Shown piece by piece: positions 10,811-27,300 of a DNA stretch of 64,000 nt. Position 1 is the stretch's first letter; each line of letters starts with the position of its first letter. The notes under the pieces are model-generated. The model was not told the DNA's origin. It worked only from the letters and a program-made list of their open reading frames with translations, and did no database searches. The translations under genes and the position numbers were made by a program. Source of the stretch: Gonocerus acuteangulatus (Eukaryota; Arthropoda; Insecta; Hemiptera; Coreidae); contig OX328123.1 of NCBI GenBank assembly GCA_946811695.1, forward strand, positions 29,033,037 through 29,097,036. The letters are read 5' to 3'.

Positions 10811-11010
10811 ATATAAAATGTCCGACTTGCTGGAACTGCGTCATCTTAGAGCGGTTCCGTTCATATCCCTAGTGCTATTAGTAAAGAAATAAAAATATTT
10901 TCTTGTCACGGTTTGATCTTTCATGAAAAATATACAGTGAAATCTCAAAGAAAATATAAGATTTTTCAGCGCCACAGCAGGAAACTGATTGCAGCCTAAG
11001 CGGAAATTAC
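10811..11010 (-). repeat. Right arm of the ~7.5 kb inverted-repeat pair
   Basis: Reverse complement of the arm at 3440-3665, including CTGCGTCATCTTAGAGCGG and CATATCCCTAGTG. A homologous segment (GATCTTTCATGAAAAATAT, AAATCTCAAAGAAAAT, CAGGAAACTGA) recurs on the plus strand at about 47215-47305. Confidence 0.6.
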
Positions 11011-12031
11011 TCCATCCTCTTTCTCAATGTTCATAACGTTTCTCATTTTCTTTCCTTTTGTCTACTACAGTCATTCATTAAATTTTGACTTGTCTTCGAA
11101 TACTATAGTATTAATAGATACTTGGGGGAGACCGGAAACACACGAGGGATGCTATTAGTTGAAGAACTAGAAGTTGATTATAAAGTACAAATTTTCAATA
11201 ACGAATTAATGTAAAATTATTTCAACAAACAAGTCTAACAGTTCTTGTCCAGAGTGTTTTTCTTATGGAGAAAAATACACTTTTGTTTTTGAATTTGTCA
11301 TGTATATTTCATGTACCGAAAAATGTACCTACGCTTTACTAAAACATAATAAAAATTTCTTAAATTATTTTTGCTCTATCTACTTTGGAATTTAAGAATG
11401 TTTAAAGACTATACTAGATAAAAATGTAGACAAAAGTACAACTATTTCCTGTATTTTCAGAAATCTAGTTCTATTACTTTAAAAAGGGATTCAAGAATAA
11501 CATTTAAAGGAAAAGAACTCACCTAATGAGTAGAATCTTCTAATAATTGTTTTGTTGTAGAAAATTTAGAAAAAATTGAAAGGAAATACATCTTACGAAA
11601 CAAATATTCACTGGTTATGTATTCAGTTTAGTGTCCTCCAAGGGCGGCCATAAATGAAGGAAGACAAAAAAATAATAAAAACCTAACCTGAAAGGGCTTG
11701 TTAAAATATTAATATTTCGAAACTTTTCGTACCTCCATTTAATTGGAGAGAAATCCCGGAATCGAGACCTGCTTTGCCTCCTTAATATTCATTAAAATGA
11801 AATCCTAAATTAATTGAAATATCACTCATGTTATAATTCAAAATGACAATTTGGAAGCATCAACGTAGTCATCTATAGTTAAAGGCACTATAAAATGGCG
11901 ATGGCAGCCAAAAATGGTAAGTACCCAAGCAAGAGAGAAAGAGCCTTGATGCGTACTTGTTGAGAATAATTGCTTTATAGACCACTCCAATTATCAGAAG
12001 AGTGCTATCATCTTCAAGATACATCCCGAAT
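11011..12031. other. No feature seen
   Basis: AT-rich sequence without coding signal. Scattered short open frames have no recognisable content. Confidence 0.4.
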
Positions 12032-14659
<2,628 letters not shown>

Positions 14660-14689
14660 GGCTAGAGCCTAACAACCAACAGATGCTAT

Positions 14690-15195
14690 TTCAGCGTACA
14701 GAAGGAGTTTTGGAGCGGTGCTGTTTCGAGGATGACTAAGTTCCATTTGGACAAAACACTAATTCGGCCAGTCCTTCTGTATGGCTGTGAGGTTTGGACA
14801 ATCTCCTCAATCCTGGGAGCACGACCTCATGGTTTTTGAGTGAATGATCTTGTTGCGGTTATATGGAGGCATGTAAATGGCAGGACAATGGAGTTGTCTT
14901 AGTAACTAGGTGCTGTATGGCATGTACGGGGAGCCAGGCACAATCCAGTTAATGAAATTGAATAGACTAAATTGGGCCAGAATGTTATAACGTGACATTT
15001 CATAAGAAACTCCCCACTGAACCTATGATACCCGAGAAAGAGGAAGACCTAAACTGAGGTGGTCTGACCGTGTGGCAAAATATGCTAGGTCTATCCTGGG
15101 TGATAGGAACTGGATGGCTTCAGCACCAAGACTATTTCCGGAAGCCGTTGAGGAGGCCTACACTCGACATCAGGTTGTACAGCAGTGAGTAAGAG
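14690..15195 (+). pseudogene. Non-LTR retrotransposon fossil (reverse transcriptase C-end)
   Basis: In broken plus-strand frames one reads KTLIRPVLLYGCEVWTIS, then MKLNRLNWARM, and finally GDRNWMASAQDYFRKPLRR. This order (LI-PVLLYGCEVW, RLxWARH, W-D-NW) is the conserved tail after the reverse transcriptase in RTE/CR1-like elements. Several stops and frameshifts make it inactive. The upstream catalytic region is absent; the sequence before it belongs to the F2 element end. Confidence 0.65.
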
Positions 15196-15315
15196 TAAAA
15201 GGAGAACATAATGAAATTAGCCGTTGAAACTGCTGATCAGCCATATGCAAAAAAAATCCAGTAGGCATTGAGTTATAAGTTATTAACCAAAATCCATAAC
15301 TCCTTGAAACTTTTA

Positions 15316-15366
15316 GTTCGTTTCCTCCCTCCATCCATAGGAAGGAATCCCGCTTATGATGTTGAC
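15316..15366 (+). repeat. Dispersed GGGAGGAACCCCGC hairpin repeat, copy 3
   Basis: TTTCCTCCCTCCATCCATAG, then GAAGGAATCCCGCTTAT, then GATGTTGAC. Diverged copy of the block at 364-410. It follows the retrotransposon fossil; the rest of 15200-15890 is AT-rich and shows no gene. Confidence 0.55.
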
Positions 15367-15897
15367 TCTATAACGAATGATGATGATAATGATATGAAGT
15401 GCTCACTCCCACTACTCTTAAGAAGCCTTAGGACACGAATATACCGGTAATAATAACTTTGTAATAATGTATATACCGAGTGTTACATTCCGCCCGACCA
15501 CCCCCTAGAAATTCTCAGATTTTGTTATCAAAACCTGATGTTTGCTATACTTGTAAATGGGCATGTTCTATACTTTAATGGTAAAATCAACTGAGAATAC
15601 ATCTTTTATCATACTGAAAATAATTTTTTTTTTTTTTTCTGGAAAAGCCTATTTTGTTTCGCAAAATTCGGATTCTATGTTAAAATAAACACCGTCAAAA
15701 TAAGGCATTTCATGTTTTGTAATTACTATTCCAATACTGGCTCGAACCAATTTAAATATATTATATTCATAATAAGTAAAGGGATGGTGGTCAAGGGGAC
15801 TTCATCTCATTATTATTATGTTCATAATTTTTATTTATTAATTTAATATTTGTTTATATCCCCCCCCCCTTTCTCTACAGGAAATTTTCTTTTCGCC

Positions 15898-16269
15898 TTA
15901 GGCCTCTCGTCCACTAGAACCGAAAAGCTCCGAGCTGCGAAGCAACGAATTCGGACGAACGCCGATAGTCCGAATTCGCGCAAATGCCTCTCTTCCATTG
16001 CGTCACTGTTCGTCCGAATTCGCAGTAAACTTGATGGCTCATACTCACAGTCCATTTTCAACCATGACTTTTCGCAGTCGTTCGCAACTATAAATCCCAG
16101 CAGAATGGGATCGGTTCGCACTTCGCACTAGTTCGGACGAAAACGGACGAACGATACGGGCCCAATGTACGCGGTCCAAGATGGAGCGGAGCCTCGTGTT
16201 TGGATTGTTCGTGCGTTTTCGTCCGAATTCATTTCGCAGCTTTTCGGTTCCACTGGACGAGAGGCGTTA
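15898..16269. mobile_element. PIF/Harbinger-like MITE
   Basis: The body is 15901-16266 (366 bp), flanked by TTA on both sides (15898-15900, 16267-16269). Terminal inverted repeats begin GGCCTCTCGTCCACTAGAAC and end with the complementary GTTCCACTGGACGAGAGGCG. A TTA target and GG-rich ends fit PIF/Harbinger. The interior is rich in TTCGGACGAA-type palindromes (GTCCGAATTCG, GTTCGTCCG). It is non-coding; opposing open frames across it reflect its symmetry. Confidence 0.7.
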
Positions 16270-17080
16270 GACGCGGAGCATCATCATCAATAAATAAATA
16301 ATTTTTTCAAACCTTATGAAGACTTCCCTAATTGTATCAGCCAATACATTACGGATGTCTAAATAATTTAATATGTTCGGAATTACTCTATTATTCGTCT
16401 TTATTAACCTTACTATATGTAGTGTTCTTTTACAAATTCTTATTTTTGTTTGAAAGTAAAGAAGGAATCTCTATTAAACGCTTCCAAACCAAAGCCACGT
16501 TCTCGATATTTACTTTTTTTCTGATCTTCGGCTCTAAGAAATACAAAAAAATAGATTCTCTTTATTTAGACTAGCGCAACTAAAAGAGATAATATCTCTG
16601 TATGTATGTAACCTATTATGGTTACATATTTGCTACTCCGCAAACTCTCTTGTCCGCAAGACAAATCTTATGAGAATGAAAGGCAGTAGACTAGAAAAGC
16701 ATAAGTGTCCTTTGAGAGCACCAGATTAAAGTATGGTAATCAGTCATTTTGTTTAATGATCTATTCAATTATATTTAATTCCTTAATTGTAAGTTACCTT
16801 TAAATTAAAAAATGTTGCTGAATTATGTGTAACTTTATTGAGAAGATAGACAAGAGCGATAAGATAGTTCAGCAAAATGCTAGAGATAATTTGCTCACGG
16901 AGAAATGTAAATATAATGAATCGTTTCAAGGTTATTTTTACCTCGTTCATAAGAAACCTTGACAATAAGTTGTCTTGTACGTCACCAATTCAAGATAATA
17001 TCAGTTTGAGAGAAAAATCTCTCTCTTTAACTGCTCAGGTTATAACCTTCTCGGGAAACAGTTTGTTATAGGTTATAATC
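16270..17080. other. Intergenic, no feature seen
   Basis: AT-rich region upstream of the mevalonate kinase gene, without coding signal or repeats that I can name. Confidence 0.4.
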
Positions 17081-17086
17081 TGTTGC

Positions 17087-17189
17087 TCAGTCGGCGAAGC
17101 TTCGGTGTCAAGAAGTCCGTTAGATTTGGTGTGTGTTGTGTGAATGTCGTTTACTTGATCCAGGAACCGTCTACATATCTGCAGAAATT
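17087..17189 (+). promoter_or_regulatory. Possible initiator and 5' leader of mevalonate kinase
   Basis: CTCAGTC at 17086-17092 contains TCAGT, the common arthropod initiator pentamer; its A would be at 17089, about 100 bases before the chosen ATG. A weak TATA-like GGTTATAATC lies just upstream (17071-17080). An upstream in-frame ATG at 17133 exists, but its 19 codons have no similarity to the kinase. Inferred from motif only. Confidence 0.3.
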
Positions 17190-17828
17190 ATGACTGAAGA
17201 TGATATAAGTTTTACTGTCTCTGCTCCAGGCAAAGTAATACTTATCGGAGAACACAGTGTTTTGTACAAAAAAAGAGGGATTGCTTCATCTATTAATAAA
17301 CGCACATTCTTACAATTTAAGGAACATCGCGAAGCACATGAGCAGATAACATTCCATTTGAAGAATATGCCCGATGTAATCGAATGGGATTTCAGAAGTG
17401 TTTATAACTTGGCAATACTTGATAAGCCGCTTAATTGTAGTATAAATGATTTTTCGATTTGTACACCTCAGCTGCTTAACCACGAAGCATTTGTTGAACT
17501 AATACAAGATTTTGTGAAGCAAAAGATTGCTGACGAGGGACCAACATTGAATGCTGTGACTGGGATATTTTACATAATCCTAGGCATGCTTTGGTGTACT
17601 GATGTCGATATTACTCCTTTTGACTTGGAGCTCTCGTCAGACCTTACCATTGGAGCGGGGACTGGGAGCTCTGCATCATATTCTGTATGTATTGCAGCAG
17701 CTATTTATCACTACATTCGTTTGAAAGCTGCCCAGAAACGGGGTTCTGGTGTCTTCAATATTTCTAGTGAGAGGTTCAAGCCACATCCGATGAAGTTATC
17801 CCAACATTATTGTGGTTTCTCGAGTGAG
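17190..17828 (+). CDS. Mvk: Mevalonate kinase exon 1
   Basis: Residues 1-213, phase 0 end at GAG|GTAAGG. It covers the N-terminal substrate motif and the ATP glycine/serine loop. The open frame continues 13 codons into the intron, which would mislead a single-exon model. The last residues before the donor (YCGFSSE) join EKEIVNKWAF of exon 2. Confidence 0.93.
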
Positions 17829-20800
17829 GTAAGGACATTTCTGTCAGTAATTGCTTTTAGAAAATAATAAATCTACAAGGAATTGTTAAAACTTAACAGT
17901 CATTTTAAAGATCTCTAAAGAATCTCTAGAGCAGATCATTTTGTAAAAATGCAGTAAGTATACAGAAGAATACTGCAAAAAATAACGAATAATAAACTTC
18001 GAACTATTTAAAATGCCACCCAATTACTGAGACAAAAATATGAAGGAATAATTCTGGATTGACTACAGGTTGTACCAACTTGTCCTTACATAAAAATACT
18101 TCATAACAAAACAAAGCATTTAATGACGAACTGCCCGAGACAAATGATATTTACCCCGATGATATGTATCCTAAATCATACCTAAGAACCCTTAGGCACC
18201 AATAGCCAGCGTATGAAAACTTTACTGACGTATCCCAAAAACAGGACGGTAAAAACATATTTGACCTTAAGCACTGTTGGCTTGAAAACTTTGTTACCTC
18301 TGATATTTAGTTTCACTTCCCCCAAAACTTAAATGCTTACAAATTCCATTTACCAAACTGGTTTTATTGTCTCCCCAACTTCTGAAGATACTGTTCTTTG
18401 TGTAATTGAAAAAAAAGTGTAGCACAGAATAAATTACTAATATGTGAATATTATTTTTAACCATTGAATTGACTGCCACAATTTTTAGTTATCTGTGTCT
18501 TAAAATCTCCTAGAATTTCAGTACATGAACATTAATGTTGTTCGATGTAAATTCACTTCTCAGCCACTCTACTCTCTTTATTTTTTCATTTTAAATGTTC
18601 CTATATTTTTGGAAAAATATTTTTAATTTTTATGTACAGATCCTTGATGTTCCATCTTTAATTAAAAAAATTATCATTATTCAAAATAAAATGAATAATT
18701 TAACTTGGCAAAAATAAAATCGATTCAACAATAAAAATATATACAACAAATTTTAAAAAGTTGTGGTATATATTTATGTGGACTCTTTTCTATGAGGTTA
18801 CTTTTTGGGATTAGTATCTCAAAGAGATAAAAACAAAATAAATATTTTTATCACCAAATATGTATTGTCTTAATCTTCTTCAGAGGGTCTCCATATTTAA
18901 TGTTGAAATTGGGCATCTTTCTCCAACGGTTCCATTGGTGTTATAAAACTGTTTGCCACGTCCTCATGGCTCAGTTACACAGAGTATACCTAACAGCTAG
19001 GGGATAAGCCAATCTGACATTGGATATGTTCTGTACCTTACATGCACAGTAAGTGTAGTTTGTTCTTGAGAAAAATGAATACAGTATTCTATAAATTGCA
19101 TTTATTATGAAAAGTTTGAAAACCTTGCAATCTAGATTCTATCAACATTAATCTTAATTATGAAAATTTTAACTTTTTTTTTTTAATTTGCCTTCAACAT
19201 TCTTATACTAGTATAAATAACACCTGCATATTTACATACATTTAAATACTCTACTGTGTTTCTAATATATTAAAAGAAATATAAAAAAAAGAGCAAATGG
19301 CTCAAAAGCTGGCTCTATCAATGTTAATAAATAAGTACTCTAAGTAAATGCCTCTTTGTAGTATATACCATTATTGACAAGAATTAACAATATTGTATTT
19401 ATATCTTAGTTTTATGTGATGAATCGCCATAGTAGCGGCCTAACAAATGTATAAATAAATACAGTACAGTAAATATCTGATATCAGAACGGCTTATTTCC
19501 CAAGTAGTAGTCGTTGTTGTATTCCGTGCATTTGAGCCCTGGGGAGAACTATACAAACATTCTTTGCACACCACTAGAACCACTGGAAAAACATGCCTAA
19601 TTTCAATATCAAATATAAAGACCCAATGAAGCAGCTTAAGCCATAATACGTATCTGGTAATACAAATATTTACACAAACTCCAAATGATAATTATATTAT
19701 CACATAAGTATCCTAAAAATGTACGCTCATAGAAAAACAGACAAACATATCATCACTTGGCATGAAATCTACATTCATGCATGCACTACATGGCCAGTAA
19801 AGATAGTGGATTAAGGCAATAAATTTTTGTACATGAGGCAAACTCCTGAACCATCCTCCTTTTAAATGATTCCTAGAAAGACAAAAACTAAAATATAAAC
19901 CAGGTTTAATATTGGATCCAGTTTTCAAATATTGGAATTTGTAGTACAAATAGGCTAAAGGAGTATGCAAATTTTTATTTTTTCAATCATAGTAAACCTA
20001 TGGTTAATAGTAACCCTCTTGATACATCACATGCATGTGTTTACATGATAAAAGAACATATACATTAGTGAAATAATTTATTTATTTAAATTTTAACATC
20101 CATTATTATCAACTACGAATTTCGGGGCGAGTTATCTATAGGTTACCACCCTTTTCTAGCCAAGATAGGGCTGATGACTTTTCTTTTTTCTAAAGAAAAG
20201 CCACCACCCCATAGTGGGAATCGAACCTACTACCTTTAGCATGGAGTGTTAAGTGCTCATGCCTTAACACTCCCGGCCACCGGGCCTCCATTAGTGAAAT
20301 AAAAAATATTGAAATGAATTACAAAAATATAGCTTGAAAAGTTCCAGAACAATAGTATTGACTTAATCTTATATTAAAATTGTATAATAATAATTTGGCA
20401 AAATAAAATTATAGGTGTCCTTGTACTTTTATTTATTTCGAAGTAATGCCACTAATTTAAATGTTAATTCTTTATATATGCACAACATTTTCAAAATACC
20501 TATAATTAGAGCCTCGTGTTCTAAATTTATTAAATATTTACATTGTTTAAGCTATGAAAACATCAAACGTATTTATCTTTATTTGTCTTTAAATATCCAT
20601 TAAGAATTTTATTATAGCCAACCCCATTCCCTCTTCTATCAGTACACGTTTTCTTTTTTTTTTTTTTTCCTTCTTTGTAAAAATATTTTGTTTGTTTGAA
20701 TGATTTTGGTCAAAAACCTGATGGCCTTCATCACTCTACTGCGTAAAAAATATATTTAAAGGGGAAACAAAACTTCCTAGCCTCTTTCAACAAGAATGTG

Positions 20801-21328
20801 CTAATGAGACTAGACATTTCTGCAAATTCTGTGTAAATAGTCTAAATAAATACATGTCCTGATCTTTATGCTCTCTAAATTCACAAAAAATAATATTAGT
20901 TATCTTGGGCATCATGACAATGTTCAACAAAAAAATAGTTTCCAATAATAATTAAGTGTGTTCACTAAATAAAATGGTATAAAACTAAACCATAAATAAA
21001 ATAAAGTCATAATAATATTATCACTGCAATTTTGTTTTCAAAAAATATGTTTTTTGAAGACATTAACACTTTGACTGCCACTAGGAGCTATCTAGTACTT
21101 TGCGTTATTGCCGTAAAGTAAGTACCGCTCGTGTCATCGCTACGAGGTAGGTCATAGTAAATAAGTGTTAATATAAACAAATGGCTTCAAGGAACAGGAC
21201 AACAAATGTAGCAATACAGTCACTTAACAACAGATCGAAGCATGTCTGGGTACAAAATAACTCGTAGTTGGCTTCCGTGAAGAACTTTCTGTTGCATAAA
21301 CCAACTTCGATATGGTTCATACAACCTT

Positions 21329-21362
<34 letters not shown>

Positions 21363-24276
21363 GCAAGAAACACATTTGGTATGCTTTATGGTGATCATCA
21401 CATACTGTAATTATAGTTTTCAATAAGAAAAATGATTAAATTAAATTGGCTTTCTAGGCCAAAATCTTGAACATTACTGTGACAGTCAATGTGTTAAGTA
21501 TTATTTCGTTAGAGCATATTCCAACAGTTGTAGCCCTCTTAAAGCTCTATAGAGTGACAAGCTAAAAAACCTTTCTTTTTTTTCTCATGGTGATAATTTT
21601 ATATTTAAAAGAATTTACAAGAACCTCTGTTTTTGTGTTAAAAACAACCATATTTTTTTCTCCAGAATTTTTGGATCTTTGTGTAACAAGGAAAGCTCTT
21701 CATGGTTTTTTAGCTTCAAAATGAAGTTGGAAATTGAAATTTTTGAGGCTAGGGCCTCCTGCTGTGCTCCCACGAGGCTAAATATTCTGGAAAATGGATT
21801 TTTCTATAGATATTTTGAAACAACAAATATCTAAGTCCTTCTGGGCCAGGGTGTAAAAAAATCAAAAAAATCGGATTTATTTTATTTAAATCAGACTTTT
21901 TTTTATTTAAATCGGATTTTTTTAATTTAAATTGAATTGTTTTACTAAAACCGGATTTAAAAAATTAATCAGACTTTTTAAGTGTATCTAGTCTATATAG
22001 AGAGCTGGTTATTACCTAGTTGTTCATTATATAAACCTGTTACTAAAATATTTGTTTATTTACAATGGAAATAATGAAATAACTATTCTAAAGTGTTTTG
22101 TCTTAAGTGGATAATTTTGGGAGCATAGTAAAATTGACTGATCATATACACAGGGGTTGAAGTTGTCCTATATTTTGAGACCGGAATTTCTGTAAATTTA
22201 AAGACTTAAATCTACGAAAATCATTAATTTTCGGTGATTAAAGACATTATATTTAAATGTACAGAAACTCTGGTCTCAAAATATAGGACAATTTCGACCC
22301 CTGTATATATAATGACTTAATTTTCAAATTTTAAAACAAAGATTTTAGAAATGAAGCTTTACAGAAATATTAATCACTAGGGAACGGATGTTATTATATT
22401 TACATATTTTTTTCTGATTTGTAAATCTTAAGTATTGATGTAATTCTGCACGTTTTAAGTGATTTTAAAGTATTTAAACAGTTTTTTTATTTTACATATT
22501 TTGTCAAAACTCCATATTTTTACATATTCTGCCATAAATACGTATATTTGCTTCATATTTTAACATTCTTTTTATTTTGTAATTGAAGAAATAAAGGAAA
22601 ATCGAGAAAATAAAACTTTACCCATTGAGTCAAGGTGACTAAATCAATTGATTTAAATCGTTGACACCCTGTTCTGGGCCCAGTTCCCATTGCTCACCTA
22701 GTTATTCCCTTTTTATTCTAAACCTTAAAAGAACACTGATAAAATTTACATATTCTCAATATACAAGGATATTTGAAGTTTACCTTTCATTGCTATTGTT
22801 CTTTTATGAGGGATTTTCCTTTCACATATAAACCTCTCATTATTCATGATAATTAACTTCCTTAAATTATACTTTTTTTTTTTATATATTTACATACTTT
22901 ATTTTTTGTTATTATTATCTGAATTTTATCAATTCCGAACATAAACAAGTAGATATAATGTTTGTTCTAATTTGATTTACGGGATACCTTTTGTTGAAAA
23001 TGTATCATATTTAAAGGTAGTAATTTTTTTCTTTTTACAAAATTTGTTCCTGTTCCTAACAGAGTGTCTGATAGTGAATATTTGACTATTGCGACTGGAT
23101 TAGCTAAATCTACTCAGTTATAATACCGATTAAGACAGTGCAGACTTGTAAAATGTTTTGAGTTGTGCGTTCGTGAAAAAAATTGCTTAAAGTGAGTGCC
23201 AAACACAGATCTTAAAATTTCGATGATCGATCTTACCACAAAAGATTGTGAACTTTTTTTTTAGAATAGACATAACAGGGGACACTGAACTTGACAGATT
23301 GTTATGTTATGTTAGGGGTGGGGGGGGGGGGGGAAGTCTGTTAAAAAGTGTGTTTCCGTTCTTATCCCTAGTCATTTGGAAAGCTTGATAGAAACAAATA
23401 ATATATTCTTTTGAAATTTTGTAAAAAATGTAAAAACCTACTCCAATGAGATCTCAAACAAAAAAAAAGGTTTTAGGTGCTACAAAAAACAGAAAACTGG
23501 CACATAGTGAATAGATAGTCGTCCGTTGATATTGAGAAGGTGTAGATAATTGGGGTTCGATCATACGTTAAATAAAACTACATTTTATAACTAAAATGGG
23601 TCATATTTATTTTTCAACGTTTCGGCTTGAATAACAAGCCATCTTCAGGGCTATGGAGGAAAGAGAGGACAGGTCCGTATCGTGAAGGCTACATTTCTAA
23701 ACTGGCGGTATCCTGAGCACAAATTACATGCTCCACTTTCTCAAATTTTGGTCTAGGAAAACACTATTAGATATCTTGTTTTACTAAAATATTCATTTTA
23801 CAGTTAAATACAATTTATGTAAAAAAAATTAATAACTGAGGCATACATAGACAAAAATTGTTCAAGAGAACAAAACCGACACTTTCAAATTTAAAGCAAT
23901 GATTTCTCTAACTCAGATCACTACCAAAAATTCCATAAGATCCGTTTCTGCAGGAAGTTTCCAAATAAATGTCTTACATTTTCCATAATTTCCTAATTGG
24001 GTCGAGGTATTTAAGACAATATACTAAAAGAAAGGTCTTTCCTCTCCTATCAAAAGAGGTTATAGATGTTGCATTAAAAACCACCTATGAAAAGTGTACC
24101 TGGAAACCTATAAGCGCTAAACCGTAATCACTACCATTTTTTTTCACACAAATTTTAGTCAAATAGGGCAGATTCTCCTTTTTAATGAACTTAACCTTTC
24201 AATCAAAAAGGTCATAGTCTTTTTGTACCAATTTTCATTAAATCGGCTCATTTTTGAGGCTGCTAGAGCTCAAACA

Positions 24277-24356
<80 letters not shown>

Positions 24357-27300
24357 AGTTTGTGTGCATGAATCATTAGTATTTTCATATACAAATTCCC
24401 CCTCCCCCGGGTACCCAATAATGTTGAAGTAATAAGCAGGTTTCCTCCCTATGGAGGGAGGAAGGAAACACGACCAAATAACCATATTCTAAGTATCAAC
24501 ATCATCAACTAATCAAATAAAATGGTATGATTTTTATGAGATACGAGATGCAAAAGTGAAAATATTCTGTTTCGTATCAGTATGCAGGGAAATTTGATTA
24601 GAGAAAATTATTCTGCCTGCATTGTTAATACATTTTAATTTTTTGTTTGTTTTTTTTTTTCCCCCTTAGTCTATTCACAAGTGAATAATGTGGGAGTGAT
24701 TATTGTTTCAAAGCTGATTTTCGTTTTCCTTTTTGTGAACTGTGAGGTCAAATCAAAGTATCACATGGGCAAAGTTGGAAAAACCATGTTCCAAACAAAC
24801 TGTGATGCTCATAGGTAACGACCTAAAACTTGTATTTTGTTACTTTGTTAGATGCCATATGCCAATGTCATTATTACTTGTAAGGGTCAGTATTGGGATT
24901 AGTTTTGAGGATTATATATTAGATTTTTTTAAAGCAGAAATTGTGTTTTTGAAACCTACCACTCCAATCCCCCTTCTCATAAAATGTATACAATTAAATT
25001 TTAAAAGCTATCTTTATTTTAAATTTAATAAAGAAAATAGTGAACAAATGTATTACAGAAATACTTCTTGTTTTTCAGGAGAAAGAGATTGTAAATAAAT
25101 GGGCTTTCTGCGTTGAGAGGATTATGCATGGAACTCCATCTGGTTTGGATAACACTGTTTGTGCGTTTGGGAACACAGTATTAATTAATGGGTCAGAAAA
25201 CGTGGCGTCCAAATTGCAAGTTGTTGATAATTTCCCTTCATTTAGAATTCTACTTATTAATACAGGTTTTGGTTTTGTTTGTTTTTTTTTTTATTAATAT
25301 GGCTTGTTCATATTCGGTTTTATTTTATTATATGTTACAATTAACCAGTGATTTTATTACAGCTTGTTCCTGTAACAACGTATAATATTTAACGTGTTAT
25401 ATTTTTACTTTTTGTTTACTAATATAATACTTTAACTACTCTAATAATGTTTTTTTTTTTATCTTACACATGAGATTTAAAATTAGGTTAGAGAGGCAAT
25501 ATTTTAAATTTGTTAAACTATCAGGTCAGGCCAAACATTTGTGCGCATTTTTGGGGAATTTTTAAATAGTGTAAATAAAAAACAATTTTAATCACTGATT
25601 TATTTTTCTCCGTCACAAGACTGTGGTTTTTTATGCTTGACAATTTCTTACATACTGTTTAGAATTAACTTTTTCCCTAGTAAAAAATGTGAAGCACGAA
25701 ATATGTGAAAATCACTTGGGGCAATATCCAAGGAGTAAACAGGAGGCGAGAAAAGCCCCCAATTAAATTCACTAATTTTTTGCAGTATTGTTCGAGTCAT
25801 ATGTAGTTTAGCATTATCATGATGAATCAACTCTTTTCTTCATATTCACCAAATGCCGGCGTTTTTTACTCAATTTTAAGTTTAAACGACAAATTCGTTC
25901 ACTGTAAACATCTGAAAATAATGGTTTATTATTAATGGTTTATTTTTTATTTTTTTTTTTTGTTTGGGCTTAAGGTGTGTCGCCCTTTGAGGTCATTAAC
26001 TCCAATAAAGATTTATAGTGTTAACCAAAACAAAAAAAACATATCTGCTGTAATTGTCTGAACTGTAACTATTTTCAGTCAGTCTTTAGATAAAATCGGC
26101 AATATGATGAGGGAAGGGGAGTGAGGGGCCCGGAGAGGCAAAGAAGGGATTAATGGTTTGATTAATTCTAACAGTTAATCATAAATCACACCATATCCCA
26201 CTATACTTCATGTACTTGCTTTCTCTGACTTTATATTATTTTAACCATTTCTGGCTTCTCTTTTCAGTCTACATTCACCATGTACTCTATTAATTTTTAT
26301 TGCTACAGATCTGGTAGGTTCAACTCACAAAGATAAAAATTTAAGATATTCATTTTCTATGGGTACTAATGCGCTTAGGATTTTTACAAAAATGACTGAC
26401 TAATACATTAGTCAAGTGACAAATTTCGGCTGCTTCAAAATCTTATTGTTCTAGTAGTAAGTCTTAGCAAATCCCATGCATGCTATTAATAAACACTAAG
26501 TTATGGACCTCATAGGATGTGATTGCTGCATTCCTATTTAGAAAACTCTTGTTATAATTCAATTTTTTTAAATTTTGGAAAACAATTTAAGATTCAGAAT
26601 TACTTTAAAGAGTTAAGTTTTGAGCTGTGTTCATCATTTGTGACAAAGAGTCTTTTAGTTCATTAAAAAATCCATTATTATTTATAAATTATATTATGCA
26701 TTTATTTAAAAAATACTTTGCCAGTTAGAACTGTAATGAGCACTTCCTGTAGGATTGTAAGGAGCTACACATCCACATTGAAAGGGTTTTATTTCTTCTG
26801 TAGTGCAGTGGCTTTTTCTCAAAATTAATAAATTTGTAAATGAACAAAGAACAGTGTTCCTGCCGACTTCCGATATCTACTACATAGCTTGGCTCAGTTC
26901 AGCATTTGACTTGTGTGCAAGATCTCCTGAGTTCAAAACTGAAAGATTTTACCACCCAATGTTGTTCTTTAGCGATCGAGATTGCCATACAGTTCACATA
27001 GCCCACGCATTCCTAATGGGGCACATCGGGCATCCAATATATACAACCTATTTTCAGAGAGTGAAATTCAAGGCCTCTTAAATAATTGATTATATATATA
27101 TATATATATTGTGATGGTTATATTGAAAATCAACTTAAATTAATTGTGGATAAGGTAAAACAAATTGTCAGATAATTATGAATGAAACATTTTTCTGTTA
27201 AATATTAATATCCTTGAGGGTGGGCATGTAATGTGCAGCTATGGATTGTCTATTTATTTACAGTTTTATTAAATAACCTGAAATTGTTTGATGGTTTATT

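Noticed and set aside
15843..16131. Opposing ~92-codon frames
   Set aside because: They lie within the Harbinger-like MITE and arise from its palindromic words.
21168..21423. Poly-lysine frames
   Set aside because: Caused by the T-run inside the piggyBac-like MITE.
24742..25098. 118-codon frame overlapping the exon 2 acceptor
   Set aside because: Different frame from the kinase; the upstream part is intronic.
26803..27081. 92-codon frame in mevalonate kinase intron 2
   Set aside because: No known motif, no splice sites fitting the gene, AT-rich context.
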